This document shows positions 34,547 through 44,261 of a stretch of DNA of 64,000 nucleotides, piece after piece; within the stretch, counting starts at the first letter, position 1; each line of letters begins with the position of its first letter. The notes under the pieces are model-generated. The model did no database searches and was not told the origin of the DNA. It saw nothing but the letters and a program-made list of their open reading frames with translations. The translations under genes and the position numbers were made by a program. Source of the stretch: Cyclobacteriaceae bacterium (lineage in GTDB: Bacteria > Bacteroidota > Bacteroidia > Cytophagales > Cyclobacteriaceae). The stretch lies in NCBI GenBank assembly GCA_028285445.1, contig JANQPQ010000056.1, forward strand, positions 62,001 through 126,000, written 5' to 3'.

Positions 34547-35761
34547 ATGCTTGAAAAGTCAATTTTACACCTGGACTTAGACACATTCTTTGTCTCGTGT
34601 GAACGGCTTTTAAATCCTAAGCTTAATGGCAAACCAATCATAATCGGTGGCACCACTGGTAGAGGCGTTGTAGCTTCATGCAGTTACGAGGCGAGGGCAT
34701 TTGGAGTACGTTCGGCGATGTCAATGAAATTGGCAAGAATGATTTGCCCTGAAGCTATTGTAATAAAAGGCAACAGCGGCATCTATAGTAAATTCTCAAA
34801 CCATGTTTCTGAAATCATTAAAGAAAATGCTCCTTTATTTGAAAAGGCATCAGTAGATGAATTTTACATTGACATTACCGGCATGGATCGCTTTTATGGT
34901 TGCCAAAAGTGGTCGAGCGAACTGAGAAGCAAGCTGTTAAAAGAAACTCACCTGCCCATATCATTTGCCCTTTCAGTTAATAAAACTGTATCGAAAATTG
35001 GCACCCAGCAGGCCAAGCCTAATGGTTTTTTACAGATCGAATCTGGTAGAGAAAAATCTTTTCTCGCTCCACTGTCTTTAATGGAGATTCCCGTAGTTGG
35101 TGAAAAAACATACGAGTTGCTCAGCAGCATGGGCATCAAGTACATAAAGACAGTCCAAAAGATGCCTATTCGGTTGATGCAAGCAGCATTGGGTGCTAAT
35201 GGGATTTCCATTTGGGAAAAATGCCAGGGTATCGATCGCGCGCCAGTCATTCCTTACCATCATCGTAAATCAATCGGTATAGAAAGAACATTTGAACATG
35301 ATACTATTGATATGGTTAAGCTCAATAGTATCTTAGTTGCTATGGCTGAGAACCTTGCTTTCCAGCTGCGTAATGGCAATAAACTCACTGCCTGTGTTAC
35401 TGTAAAGATTCGATATGCAGATTTAAGCTATGTAACAAAACAGCGACGTCTCCCCTATACTGCCTCTGACTCTACCTTGATTGAAACATCTAAAGACCTA
35501 TTCAAATCTGTTTACGACAAAAGAATGATGATTAGGCTTATTGGCCTGAGGTATAGCAATCTTGTTGAGGGAGGTTATCAGATTAATCTTCTTGAAGACA
35601 CAGTTGAAATGGTGAACCTTCACCAGGCAATGGATCACCTTAGGAAACGCTTTGGACAAGACGCTGTCAAAAGAGCCATAGCCCTGGGCTCAAGAAACAT
35701 TGGAAGAGTAAATCCTTTTAATGGTGAACCACCAATGATTCCAGCTCATCGGAGAGCTTAA
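34547..35761 (+). CDS. dinB: DNA polymerase IV (Y-family translesion polymerase)
   Basis: A 404-residue Y-family DNA polymerase. The catalytic carboxylates are in ILHLDLDTFFVSCERLL and in KASVDEFYIDITG. The finger block KPIIIGGTTGRGVVASCSYEARAFGVRSAMS is typical. The helix-hairpin-helix region is MEIPVVGEKTYELLSSMGI, and the little-finger domain occupies residues ~240-360. It carries out error-prone bypass of damaged template bases. The C-terminus (MIPAHRRA) has no clear QxxL(F)-type clamp motif that I can point to. It is monocistronic, preceded by an AT-rich palindrome that probably mediates damage-responsive control. Confidence 0.93.
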   Translation: MLEKSILHLDLDTFFVSCERLLNPKLNGKPIIIGGTTGRGVVASCSYEARAFGVRSAMSMKLARMICPEAIVIKGNSGIYSKFSNHVSEIIKENAPLFEKASVDEFYIDITGMDRFYGCQKWSSELRSKLLKETHLPISFALSVNKTVSKIGTQQAKPNGFLQIESGREKSFLAPLSLMEIPVVGEKTYELLSSMGIKYIKTVQKMPIRLMQAALGANGISIWEKCQGIDRAPVIPYHHRKSIGIERTFEHDTIDMVKLNSILVAMAENLAFQLRNGNKLTACVTVKIRYADLSYVTKQRRLPYTASDSTLIETSKDLFKSVYDKRMMIRLIGLRYSNLVEGGYQINLLEDTVEMVNLHQAMDHLRKRFGQDAVKRAIALGSRNIGRVNPFNGEPPMIPAHRRA

Positions 35762-35811
35762 GAGGTGAATATTTGATGTGGGATAAGACACCTGACAAAT
35801 TGCTTACTCCT

Positions 35812-35865
35812 CATCTCAAATCTCGCTTCTAAAATCTGATATCTACCGTCCAACATCTCAAATCT
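35812..35865. repeat. Degenerate CATCTCAAATCT repeats in intergenic region
   Basis: The 12-mer CATCTCAAATCT occurs at 35812-35823 and 35854-35865. Related words (AAAATCTGATATCT, ATCATATCTAATATCTAATT) fill the rest of the 174-base gap between dinB and the BNR-repeat gene. No hairpin terminator or gene is visible in this stretch. It looks like low-complexity expansion, with any promoter for the downstream gene in its last part. Confidence 0.5.
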
Positions 35866-35935
35866 TATGTCTCATAGCTAATAGATCATATCTAATATCT
35901 AATTAGCTATCTTGCTTATTCCATAAGTCATTACC

Positions 35936-38900
35936 ATGAAAACGATAATAGCCAAACACTATCTCACCTTATTATTCCTGACCATCCTCATTCCATTGCA
36001 TGCTCAGCAAATCGACATGTCTTTAATGAAGGATATCAAACCAAGAAACATTGGCCCGGCTGGAATGAGCGGAAGAGTAACTGCAATAGACGCAGTCGTC
36101 TCCAATCCAAGGATAATTTATGTAGGTACCGCCTCTGGTGGTTTGTGGAAATCTGAGAATGGTGGCACCAGCTATAAGCCCATCTTTCAGAATGAGCAAG
36201 CAGCATCCGTTGGGGCCGTTGCGATAAATCAAAATAACCCTGACGAGATCTGGGTAGGTACCGGTGAAGGGAACCCCAGAAATAGCCTCAATAGTGGTTT
36301 CGGCATTTACAAATCATTAGATGGCGGCCATAGCTGGAAATACATGGGGCTGGGAGAAACCCGTAACATTCACAGAGTGATTATACATCGCGATGATCCA
36401 AATACGGTAATCGTTGGCGCCATTGGTTCCCCCTGGGGCGAACAAGAACAACGTGGTGTTTACAAAACCACCGATGGCGGCAAAACCTGGAGGAAAGTAT
36501 TATATGTTGACACCAAGACAGGAATTGGAGACTTAGTAGTTGACCCCACCAATCCTAACAAGTTAATAGCAGCCATGTGGGAGCATCGACGCTGGCCCTG
36601 GTATTTTAAATCTGGAGGGCCAGGCTCCGGCTTGTACGTTTCTTACGACGGTGGCGAAAGCTGGGAAAAACGAACTTCAGAAGATGGTTTACCCAAGGGA
36701 GAGTTGGGCCGCATTGGATTAGCTATCGCCCCCAGCAAGCCCAACATTGTATACGCTCTAGTGGAAGCAAAGAAAAATGGACTATACAAATCCGAAGACG
36801 GGGGTATAAACTGGAAACTGGTTTCTACAAAAAATATTGGAGCCAGGCCCTTCTACTATGCGGATATATTTGTTGATCCGGAAAATGAAAACCGTATTTA
36901 CAACCTATATACTTTTGTAGATGTAAGTAATGATGGCGGAAAGACCTTCGAAAGGCTCATCAACCCCAACCTCATTCATGTTGATAACCACGCTTTTTGG
37001 ATTAATCCCAACGATCCCAATTTCCTGATCTGCGGTAATGATGGTGGCCTATGCTTCTCGCGTGATCGTGGCGAAACATGGGACTACGCTGAAAACTTGC
37101 CCCTAGCTCAGTTCTATCATATTAAGGTTGATAATGCCATACCCTATAATGTTTATGGTGGTTTGCAAGACAATGGCTCCTGGCGTGGACCAAGCCAAGT
37201 CTGGAGGCGAAAGGGGATTAGAAATCTATATTGGAATAGAATTGGTTACGGTGACGGGTTCGATGTGGTACCAGATCCAATAGATGAGCGCCATGGCTAT
37301 GCACTATCCCAAGGTGGTAATTTACTTCGCTACGATTTGGCCACTGGGGCACTGCAAGGGGTTCGGGCTTATGTTGGAGGTGAGAACCTAAGGTTTAACT
37401 GGAATACTGGAATAGCTATTGATCCCTTCGACAAGAAAACTCTTTATGTTGGGAGTCAATACCTCCTGAAATCAACAGATAAGGGCAATTCATGGGAAAA
37501 AATTAGCGATGATTTAACTACTAATGACCCTGAGAAACAAAAGCAGAAAACTACGGGCGGACTTACACTTGACAATAGTGGAGCGGAGAACTTCACTACT
37601 ATAATTTCGGTTGAACCTAGCCCAGTGCAAAAAGACATGATCTGGGTGGGCACTGACGATGGCAACGTTCAGCTAACCACCGATGGCGGTAATTCCTGGA
37701 CCAATTTTGCAACAAAACTTCCGGGAGCTCCAAAAGGCGGTTGGGTAGCACAAATTCGGGCGTCTAACCACAATGCTAACGAAGCTTTTGTGGTCATCAA
37801 CAACTACCGCCAAAACGATTGGAACCCTTATCTCTATCGGACTAAAGACGGAGGGCGCTCATGGAAAAGAATCGCGGATTCCAATAATGTCTGGGGCTAT
37901 GTTCTTTCCGTAGTACAAGATCCGGTAGTTCCTAACTTGATTTTTCTTGGTAGTGAATATGGTTTATATGTTTCCGTTGATGATGGTACTACCTGGAGCA
38001 AATGGACCAGCGGATATCCGACAGCATCTACCATGGATCTACAAATTCAAGAAAGAGAAGGCGATTTGGTAATCGGTACCTTCGGCCGTGCTGTTTGGAT
38101 ACTGGACGATGTTCGACCATTAAGGGAAATGGCAAAAAATGGGTATCAGGCTACTGTTAGTAAAGACTTAAGGCTCTTCGATGCGCCCATAGCATACCTG
38201 GCGCAATTAGGCGAACCTAATGGGTACCGCAGTACTGGAGATGGATTATTTGTCGGGAAGAACAGAACTCAAGGAGCGCTCCTCACCTATTATTTGAAAG
38301 ACATCCCCGCAGTAGAAGATGGTAAAGACTCCGCTAAGGTGAAGGTGGAAGTATACCAGGGAAACGATTTGATTAGGACCTTAAAGCACGTTCCCAAAGA
38401 GGGAATGAACCGATTTGCCTGGAACCTCACTGTAAAAGGTGTGCGATTTCCTACACAAAAGAAACCAAAACCAAGTGCCAATGAGCCTGGCGGACGAAGG
38501 GTAGTTCCCGGAGATTACAAGGTGGTAATCACTTATAATGAGTTGAAGGATTCAACTACGGTAAATGTAGTTGCCAATCCAGCCATTCCAATGACGATAG
38601 AGGAGATGAGAGCAAAGGCTGCTTTAATAGATAGGCATTACGGCAATGTGCGTAGTGTAACTTCCAGAATAGATCGATTGAGAGAAGCCATGGAAACAGC
38701 AAACTTCGTTGGCAAGCAAATGAAGGAAAACGACAAAGAGAAGTACAAGGATCTTATTGCGAATACTGACTCGGTGAAGAACCAAATAAAAGACTTAATT
38801 GCGAAAGTAAATCCACCTGAGAACCTCCAGGGTTTTACACGCTACCCTGAGCGAATCATTACTGATCTTCAGAATTCCGCCCGTATGCTTCAAGATACCT

Positions 38901-39061
38901 GGTTCCCGGCCACGGATACGCAACGGGCAGTGCTGAATGATACTGAGAAGAGAATCAAACCAGTTACTGATGCAATAGATGCGTTTTTGGAGAATGATTG
39001 GAAGGCTTTTAGAGAATCTGTAGAGAATTCTGACTTTAGTCTATTTAAGGGGTCGAGATGA
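35936..39061 (+). CDS. Secreted BNR/VPS10-type beta-propeller protein
   Basis: A 1041-residue exported protein (signal peptide ending LHAQ). Residues ~30-745 carry at least eleven Asp-box-like motifs of the S/T-x-D-x-G-x-x-W type (SLDGGHSWK, TTDGGKTWR, SYDGGESWE, SEDGGINWK, SRDRGETWD, STDKGNSWE, TTDGGNSWT, TKDGGRSWK, SVDDGTTWS and others), which predict one or two beta-propellers related to sortilin/VPS10 or xyloglucanase-like proteins. The last ~300 residues are a separate, partly helical domain. Such proteins are often labelled glycosyl hydrolases, but no catalytic acid is assigned. Its stop overlaps the DUF2911 start as ATGA. Confidence 0.87.
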   Translation: MKTIIAKHYLTLLFLTILIPLHAQQIDMSLMKDIKPRNIGPAGMSGRVTAIDAVVSNPRIIYVGTASGGLWKSENGGTSYKPIFQNEQAASVGAVAINQNNPDEIWVGTGEGNPRNSLNSGFGIYKSLDGGHSWKYMGLGETRNIHRVIIHRDDPNTVIVGAIGSPWGEQEQRGVYKTTDGGKTWRKVLYVDTKTGIGDLVVDPTNPNKLIAAMWEHRRWPWYFKSGGPGSGLYVSYDGGESWEKRTSEDGLPKGELGRIGLAIAPSKPNIVYALVEAKKNGLYKSEDGGINWKLVSTKNIGARPFYYADIFVDPENENRIYNLYTFVDVSNDGGKTFERLINPNLIHVDNHAFWINPNDPNFLICGNDGGLCFSRDRGETWDYAENLPLAQFYHIKVDNAIPYNVYGGLQDNGSWRGPSQVWRRKGIRNLYWNRIGYGDGFDVVPDPIDERHGYALSQGGNLLRYDLATGALQGVRAYVGGENLRFNWNTGIAIDPFDKKTLYVGSQYLLKSTDKGNSWEKISDDLTTNDPEKQKQKTTGGLTLDNSGAENFTTIISVEPSPVQKDMIWVGTDDGNVQLTTDGGNSWTNFATKLPGAPKGGWVAQIRASNHNANEAFVVINNYRQNDWNPYLYRTKDGGRSWKRIADSNNVWGYVLSVVQDPVVPNLIFLGSEYGLYVSVDDGTTWSKWTSGYPTASTMDLQIQEREGDLVIGTFGRAVWILDDVRPLREMAKNGYQATVSKDLRLFDAPIAYLAQLGEPNGYRSTGDGLFVGKNRTQGALLTYYLKDIPAVEDGKDSAKVKVEVYQGNDLIRTLKHVPKEGMNRFAWNLTVKGVRFPTQKKPKPSANEPGGRRVVPGDYKVVITYNELKDSTTVNVVANPAIPMTIEEMRAKAALIDRHYGNVRSVTSRIDRLREAMETANFVGKQMKENDKEKYKDLIANTDSVKNQIKDLIAKVNPPENLQGFTRYPERIITDLQNSARMLQDTWFPATDTQRAVLNDTEKRIKPVTDAIDAFLENDWKAFRESVENSDFSLFKGSR

Positions 39062-39648
39062 GTAGGTTCATCAATGTGATCTGTATCCTGGCATCTTCAC
39101 TACTCTTATCTTGTGGCGGTAGTCACATGGAGTATGCGTCTGAAGCCTTAGAAGCAAAAATTGACAGCCTCAATACCGGGCTTTTAAGTGAAGATGACAT
39201 ACCAGGAAGCCCCAGGAGAATGACTATGACCACAATCGATGGTAATGAGATAGCCATTGACTATAGTTCGCCAGGGACAAGAGGAAGAATTATCTGGGGA
39301 GGGCTGGTTTCTTATAATCAAGTCTGGGTGACTGGAGCTCATACGGCTAGCAGCATTTCATTCAGTAAAGACATCGTTATCAATAATGTTGACATTGCAG
39401 CAGGCAAGTATGCGCTTTTTACAATTCCGGGAAGAGAAAGTTGGAAAGTTATCTTAAATGAGAACTACGATCAGCATTTGGCTGATGATTATGATGAAGC
39501 CTTAGATGTTTTCAGGGTTACTGTGAAGCCTGACTCCCTGGCAATACCCTACCAAAGATTGACATTCGAAGTTAGCGAGGGGCCTACACCCACAATCAGC
39601 ATCAAGTGGGATCAACTGGCTGTCAATGTTCTTTTTCAGAATAGATAA
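39058..39648 (+). CDS. DUF2911 lipoprotein
   Basis: A 196-residue lipoprotein with signal ending LLLSCGG. The body has the DUF2911 pattern: SPRRMTMTTIDGNEIAIDYSSPGTRGR, then WGGLVSYNQVWVTGAHTAS, ISFSKDIVINNVDIAAGKYALFTIPG and WKVILNENYDQ. The biochemical role of the family is unknown; these proteins are frequent in Bacteroidota envelopes. It overlaps the BNR-repeat gene by 4 bases and is 3 bases from the VOC gene, in the middle of a six-gene plus-strand run. Confidence 0.85.
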   Translation: MSRFINVICILASSLLLSCGGSHMEYASEALEAKIDSLNTGLLSEDDIPGSPRRMTMTTIDGNEIAIDYSSPGTRGRIIWGGLVSYNQVWVTGAHTASSISFSKDIVINNVDIAAGKYALFTIPGRESWKVILNENYDQHLADDYDEALDVFRVTVKPDSLAIPYQRLTFEVSEGPTPTISIKWDQLAVNVLFQNR

Positions 39649-39651
39649 ATT

Positions 39652-40035
39652 ATGAGCGACAAAACAGAGTTTGTAACTATTCATCCGGTAATTGCTACAG
39701 AAGACATGCAACGTGATATGGCGTTCTACCAAGACAAAATGGGTTTTAAGAACGTATACGACTCCACACGATATCAGGACGGGGCCGTTGATTATGCTGT
39801 AATGTGCAGAGGCAACATTTGCATACACCTGCAGCTCCATGATAGTTCTACCTTGCCCGCAGACTACTGCAAGCCTCAAATAAAGATTGTAGTAAAAAAC
39901 ATAATGCCGCTTTACAAGGAATATGAAGCTCAAGGCATAGTGAATAACCCTTTGAAAGATACTCCCTGGGAAACCAGGGAGTTTGCCTTCTACGATCCTG
40001 GAAAGACAGCAATAACCATTTATGAGGACATCTGA
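39652..40035 (+). CDS. VOC (glyoxalase/bleomycin-resistance) fold protein
   Basis: A 127-residue cytoplasmic protein of the vicinal-oxygen-chelate superfamily. It has the paired beta-alpha-beta-beta-beta layout: TIHPVIATEDMQRDMAFYQDKMGFKNVYDS, then CIHLQLHD, and a second half ending WETREFAFYDPGKTAITIYE. Candidate metal ligands are H in TIHPV or CIHLQ and E in ITIYED. Members include glyoxalases, dioxygenases and antibiotic-binding proteins, so the substrate cannot be given. It is 5 bases upstream of the aminotransferase gene. Confidence 0.8.
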   Translation: MSDKTEFVTIHPVIATEDMQRDMAFYQDKMGFKNVYDSTRYQDGAVDYAVMCRGNICIHLQLHDSSTLPADYCKPQIKIVVKNIMPLYKEYEAQGIVNNPLKDTPWETREFAFYDPGKTAITIYEDI

Positions 40036-40040
40036 AGCTG

Positions 40041-41159
40041 ATGAAGATCACCGAGTTTAAGCTTGAACGATACTTTGCTCAGCATGAGTTTAGTGTCCCC
40101 TATCTGCTGGGCTCATCAGATAGTGAGTCTTTTACCATCCAAGAAATACTGGATCTGGAGCCAGGAGCTGCCGAGGCATTCAATAAGCATTGGCTGGGAT
40201 ATACAGAGTACGATGGCAATCCTGAGTTGAGAAGCCAAGTTTCTAACCTTTACGAAGACATCAATCCAAGTCAGGTTAGTATCTGTGCAGGCGCTCAAGA
40301 AGCGATTTTCGCTTTTGCCAATACAATGCTTGGCCCAGGAGACCACATGATCGTTCAATTCCCCGCCTACCAGTCACTTTACCAGGTTGCGCAAGACGCC
40401 GGATGTGAAATCACCAATTGGCCCATGAACCCCGATGATAACTGGGAGCTGGATCTACAATTTATCAAAGATCACATTAGGCCAGAGACGAAAGTAATCC
40501 TGATTAATATGCCAAATAACCCTACCGGCTATCTGGCATCAAAGCGATGGCAGCAGGAACTGGTTGCTATAGCCGACAAACATGGGATATTTATTTTCAG
40601 TGATGAAGTGTACAGGTGGCTTGAACATAACGAAGAGGATAGACTACCGGCAATGGCAGATATTTACGACAAGGGAATCTCACTGGGTGTTATGTCTAAG
40701 ACCTTTGGATTACCCGGGCTTCGAATTGGATGGCTTGCGATGAAAAACACAGAACTATTCAATCAAATTTCAGCCTTCAAAGATTACACGTCAATTTGCA
40801 ATAGCGCACCGAGTGAACTTCTTTCTATAGTAGGATTGAGAAACAAAGAGAAGCTAATTGCACGCAATCTTGGCATAGTGAACAACAACTTGGCAATGCT
40901 AGACCAGTTCTTTATCAAACACGAAGGCGTTATGAGCTGGGTTAAGCCTAAAGCTGGCGCCATATCATTTCCCAAACTAAATAGCGGAATTAATGCTTCA
41001 GATTTTAGCAAACAACTAATTGATAAAAACGGAGTTATGATAGTTCCTGGTGAATTGTATTTCTACAATAATCAGTATTTTCGATTAGGATTTGGGCGAA
41101 AAAATATGCCAGAGGCACTGGATATGGTAGACAGCTTACTCGATGAAATAAGTCACTGA
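40041..41159 (+). CDS. PLP-dependent class I/II aminotransferase
   Basis: A 372-residue fold-type I aminotransferase. The Schiff-base lysine is Lys220 in MSKTFGLPGLRIGWL. Other cofactor contacts are visible in GAQEAIFAFANTMLGPGD (N-terminal ring-stacking region), NMPNNPTGYLAS (Asn-Pro) and FIFSDEVYRWLEH (Asp/Tyr), with the carboxylate-binding Arg in YFRLGFGRKNMPEAL. The amino-donor specificity is unclear. It is part of the plus-strand operon with the VOC and YwbE genes. Confidence 0.9.
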   Translation: MKITEFKLERYFAQHEFSVPYLLGSSDSESFTIQEILDLEPGAAEAFNKHWLGYTEYDGNPELRSQVSNLYEDINPSQVSICAGAQEAIFAFANTMLGPGDHMIVQFPAYQSLYQVAQDAGCEITNWPMNPDDNWELDLQFIKDHIRPETKVILINMPNNPTGYLASKRWQQELVAIADKHGIFIFSDEVYRWLEHNEEDRLPAMADIYDKGISLGVMSKTFGLPGLRIGWLAMKNTELFNQISAFKDYTSICNSAPSELLSIVGLRNKEKLIARNLGIVNNNLAMLDQFFIKHEGVMSWVKPKAGAISFPKLNSGINASDFSKQLIDKNGVMIVPGELYFYNNQYFRLGFGRKNMPEALDMVDSLLDEISH

Positions 41160-41164
41160 TTATT

Positions 41165-41365
41165 ATGAAGTCTGGAAGAGAAAGAGCTAATATAATGGTT
41201 GGGTCGGAAGTGGAAATTGTTCAGAAACACCATCAACGTACTGGTGAGCTTACCCAAGGAGTGGTGAGTAGGATACTCACAAAGTCAAGCCATCACCCTC
41301 ATGGCATAAAAGTGCGGTTAGATACAGGAGAAGTTGGTAGGGTGAAGAATGTAATACCTGAATAA
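41165..41365 (+). CDS. ywbE: YwbE family protein (DUF2196)
   Basis: A 66-residue basic protein matching the YwbE family throughout: VGSEVEIVQKHHQRTGELTQG, then VVSRILTKSSHHPHGIKVRLDTG and EVGRVKNVI. The fold is probably a small beta barrel (KOW/SH3-like), which suggests nucleic acid or ribosome association, but the function is not known. Full length for the family. It begins 5 bases after the aminotransferase stop. Confidence 0.85.
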   Translation: MKSGRERANIMVGSEVEIVQKHHQRTGELTQGVVSRILTKSSHHPHGIKVRLDTGEVGRVKNVIPE

Positions 41366-41390
41366 GACAATCATTTAACCAAGCTACACG

Positions 41391-41633
41391 ATGTCCGAAG
41401 TGTTCTTTTCATTAGTTGGAAGGGTGGCACTTATTATTAGATATAAGAATTGGGAAGAAGCCAGAAAAGTGAGGGATACTAAATATGGTGGTCATTATAG
41501 TACGGCAGGCAGAGTATACTCTTTGGATGCAATCGCTTTAATCGGAGCTCTTTTGTGTATAATATTTTTGCTGGGTATGATAGGCAAACTGTTATTTGAT
41601 TTTGGCAGAGAGCTATTATCACTGATACCTTAA
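41391..41633 (+). CDS. Small membrane protein, unknown
   Basis: An unrecognised 80-residue protein with a charged middle (RYKNWEEARKVRDTKYGGHYST) and a C-terminal transmembrane helix (LDAIALIGALLCIIFLLGMIGKLLF). A weaker hydrophobic stretch lies at residues 5-15. It starts 25 bases after ywbE, and its 3' end overlaps the convergent permease gene by 15 bases. It is the last member of the plus-strand run. Function unknown; the reading frame is plausible but short. Confidence 0.6.
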   Translation: MSEVFFSLVGRVALIIRYKNWEEARKVRDTKYGGHYSTAGRVYSLDAIALIGALLCIIFLLGMIGKLLFDFGRELLSLIP

Positions 41634-44261
41634 CGCATCAACTGGGTTTCTTTTTACCGACCGGTGATTCACCAGCCAAACGGTAATAGTAGTTCCGAAC
41701 AGTACTACAAGAAAAGCCCCAGTGAATGGCAGCAAGGTAAGGCTAATGCGGTAGCTGAAGTTCTCCAGCCAGTAAATCCCCAGCCACCAGATAATTGGTG
41801 AAGCGACCAATGTGGCCATAACCAAACTGATGAGAAAGGACCTCCCCTGAAGTTTTAACAATTGCATATACCTGGCGCCTAAAACTTTTCGAATGCCCAT
41901 TTCTTTAGTTTTTGTAATCATGTTGTAGGCCGTAAGTCCGGTAATACCCAGTAAAGCAATGAAAAGAGATACCATGGAGGCACCGACAAAAACATCTCTA
42001 AAGATCAATTCGCTATTATAAGCTCTTTGTGTCATGTCATCCAGAAACTCCCAGGTCATCACATCATTTTCATCAAACTTATTATGAACGTGCTCAACAA
42101 AAGAGACAGCAGACATGAGGTCTGGGCCAGTAACCCTTATCACGATATCATCAATATCTTCAAAAGGATTTGCCAGATAACCCAACACTAACGGACCAAT
42201 TGGCTCATGTAAAGACGAATAATGGAAGTCTTTTACAATGCCAATCACTTGCGCTTTAAACTCAAAATCTGAATCTTCATCTTCCTGAATAGTGATCCGC
42301 TCTCCTACAACGCTCGCGCCCCCATACAAGGCTGCCGCAGTCTCATTTAGATAAACCGAAGTACTGTCGAGACCTTTGTCCAGATTTGAAGCATTTGGTA
42401 GCAGTTCCAGGTCAATTGTTTTGAGTCCGTCTTCATCCATTCCGTAGAACTCAATTGGAAAGAAAGTGTCGCTAATTTCAAAACTTTCAGCAAGCAAACT
42501 AGTACCATCTCGGTAGCTGCTCACCACCGTCGTAAATCCAGCTACCGCCGATATGTCTGGGTTGGCCAGCAATTCAGACTTTATCGTTTGAAAGTTGTTC
42601 CGGACGCCACCGCCATTTACTTCAACAATCAGCAACTGCTCACTATCAAAGCCAAGTTTTTTAGTGCGTAGGTAGTGGTACTGCTGATTGACTATAATTA
42701 GGGTGGCAACTATAATGATCACCAGGGTATATTGGGTCAAGACCAGCGCATTGCGCATTGTAGAACCACCTTTTCCCGACGCCATGCTGTTTTTTAAAAT
42801 CCGATCTGCGGAAAATTTGCTTAGATAAATAGCTGGATACAATCCAGCAATGATTGAAACAAGAACGATCGTCAGCATAACTATTGGCAACACCTCAAGA
42901 ACTATTGGAAGGGATATACTTATGTTGAAATTCGTGATGGTATTAAAGTAGGGCACCAGAAAGTATATCCAGCCGATAGAGATTATTAGCGCGAAGAGCA
43001 TTTGCAATGCAGACTCGAGAAGGAATTGTCCTGAGATTTGTCTGCGTTGGGCACCGATCGATTTCCTAATCCCAACTTCTTTGGTTCTTTTTACTGAACG
43101 TGCAGTGGTGATATTTATGTAGTTGAAACAAGCCATTATCAACACCAACACAGCAACCGCTACAAACATCTTAACCTGGGTGGTATCTCCTTTTACAAAT
43201 CGGTTGACGTTACCACCGATGTGCCCGGAATTAAAATGTAAATCCAGCAAATTCACAAGAGTGTGTTTATTTATCTCCCGATCTTCGCCCAGGTTCCTCC
43301 GCAGCAATGGTTCAATTTGTTGGTGAAACTGGGGCGCTGCCTCTGGATCCCTTAGTAAAACAAATGTAGTAGCCGGGTTACCTCTCCATGATTGAAACCA
43401 CCTCGGGAACCAACTGGCCACATGCTCAAAAAACACTTCATAATCCTGGCTGAGAATGAAATTGAATTGCATATACGAATTTGCCGGAAGCTTCTCCATC
43501 ACGCCGGTAACAGTAAATAGCCCATAGCGTTCTATCTCAATTAATTCTCCAACCGGGTTCTCAACGGCAAACATTTTTAGAGCAAGTTGCTCATCAATTA
43601 TGATGGAATGTGAATTGAGTAACACCTGCTCTCTATCTCCGTATTTCAAATCGAAATCAAAAATTTCAAAGAACTCAGGTCCTGCAACTATACCGTCCTC
43701 TTCGAAAAAGCGCTCGCCTTTGGCAGTCATCCAGGTTGATGCAGCCCCATGAGCTGTGACAGCATTCTCAACCATAGCAATTTCAGCTTTTAGCGCATCA
43801 GAAAGAAGAATTGAACTATGGGCAGCCAACTCCGGTTCTCCGGCGTGGTCAAACTCCTGTACAACTTCGAAAATTCTATCTGCCTTGGTGTGGAAGCTGT
43901 CGAAGTTGTACTCCTGGTTTACCATTATTATCATCAGAATAAATACCGCCAGGCCAAGAGACAAGCCCAACATATTAATAATGCTAAAGTTGATATCCCG
44001 GATGATATTTCTAAAGCCCGTTTTGAGATAATTACTTACCATAATGCTGTTATAAATTTTGAGTTTGGGTTTTTTCAGGTTTGACCAACGGAGAGATTTC
44101 ACCGTGTCTATAAAAAGTCGCAACCTGGCAATAGACGAAGAATGCCTGGCTCTGAGTATATAAAGTTCAACCAGATCACCTTCAACTTCTTCAATAACTT
44201 CCTTTCGGCACACCCAGCGCAGGAACTGAATAAGGTATTTCGGAGGAGACTGCCTATTCAT
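41619..44261 (-). CDS. FtsX/MacB-type permease, third of tandem array
   Basis: An 880-residue duplicated permease. The N-terminal prefix reads PPKYLIQFLRWVCRKEVIEEVEGDLVELY. Two MacB-like periplasmic domains alternate with two FtsX membrane units, marked by RTKEVGIRKSIGAQRRQI and KTKEMGIRKVLGARYMQL. About eight membrane helices are expected. It overlaps the preceding permease gene by 8 bases, so it is the promoter-distal member of the padR-permease-permease-permease operon. No ATPase gene is present in the window. Homologous regions are diverged, so the tandem copies are old duplications. Confidence 0.86.
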   Translation of the reverse strand: MNRQSPPKYLIQFLRWVCRKEVIEEVEGDLVELYILRARHSSSIARLRLFIDTVKSLRWSNLKKPKLKIYNSIMVSNYLKTGFRNIIRDINFSIINMLGLSLGLAVFILMIIMVNQEYNFDSFHTKADRIFEVVQEFDHAGEPELAAHSSILLSDALKAEIAMVENAVTAHGAASTWMTAKGERFFEEDGIVAGPEFFEIFDFDLKYGDREQVLLNSHSIIIDEQLALKMFAVENPVGELIEIERYGLFTVTGVMEKLPANSYMQFNFILSQDYEVFFEHVASWFPRWFQSWRGNPATTFVLLRDPEAAPQFHQQIEPLLRRNLGEDREINKHTLVNLLDLHFNSGHIGGNVNRFVKGDTTQVKMFVAVAVLVLIMACFNYINITTARSVKRTKEVGIRKSIGAQRRQISGQFLLESALQMLFALIISIGWIYFLVPYFNTITNFNISISLPIVLEVLPIVMLTIVLVSIIAGLYPAIYLSKFSADRILKNSMASGKGGSTMRNALVLTQYTLVIIIVATLIIVNQQYHYLRTKKLGFDSEQLLIVEVNGGGVRNNFQTIKSELLANPDISAVAGFTTVVSSYRDGTSLLAESFEISDTFFPIEFYGMDEDGLKTIDLELLPNASNLDKGLDSTSVYLNETAAALYGGASVVGERITIQEDEDSDFEFKAQVIGIVKDFHYSSLHEPIGPLVLGYLANPFEDIDDIVIRVTGPDLMSAVSFVEHVHNKFDENDVMTWEFLDDMTQRAYNSELIFRDVFVGASMVSLFIALLGITGLTAYNMITKTKEMGIRKVLGARYMQLLKLQGRSFLISLVMATLVASPIIWWLGIYWLENFSYRISLTLLPFTGAFLVVLFGTTITVWLVNHRSVKRNPVDALRYQ

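Noticed and set aside
35812..35865. Possible CRISPR-like repeats after dinB
   Set aside because: Only two 12-base copies with unequal degenerate context, no regular spacers and no cas genes.
39502..39933. Minus-strand 143-codon frame across the DUF2911 and VOC genes
   Set aside because: It spans two well-supported genes in antisense and has no domain.
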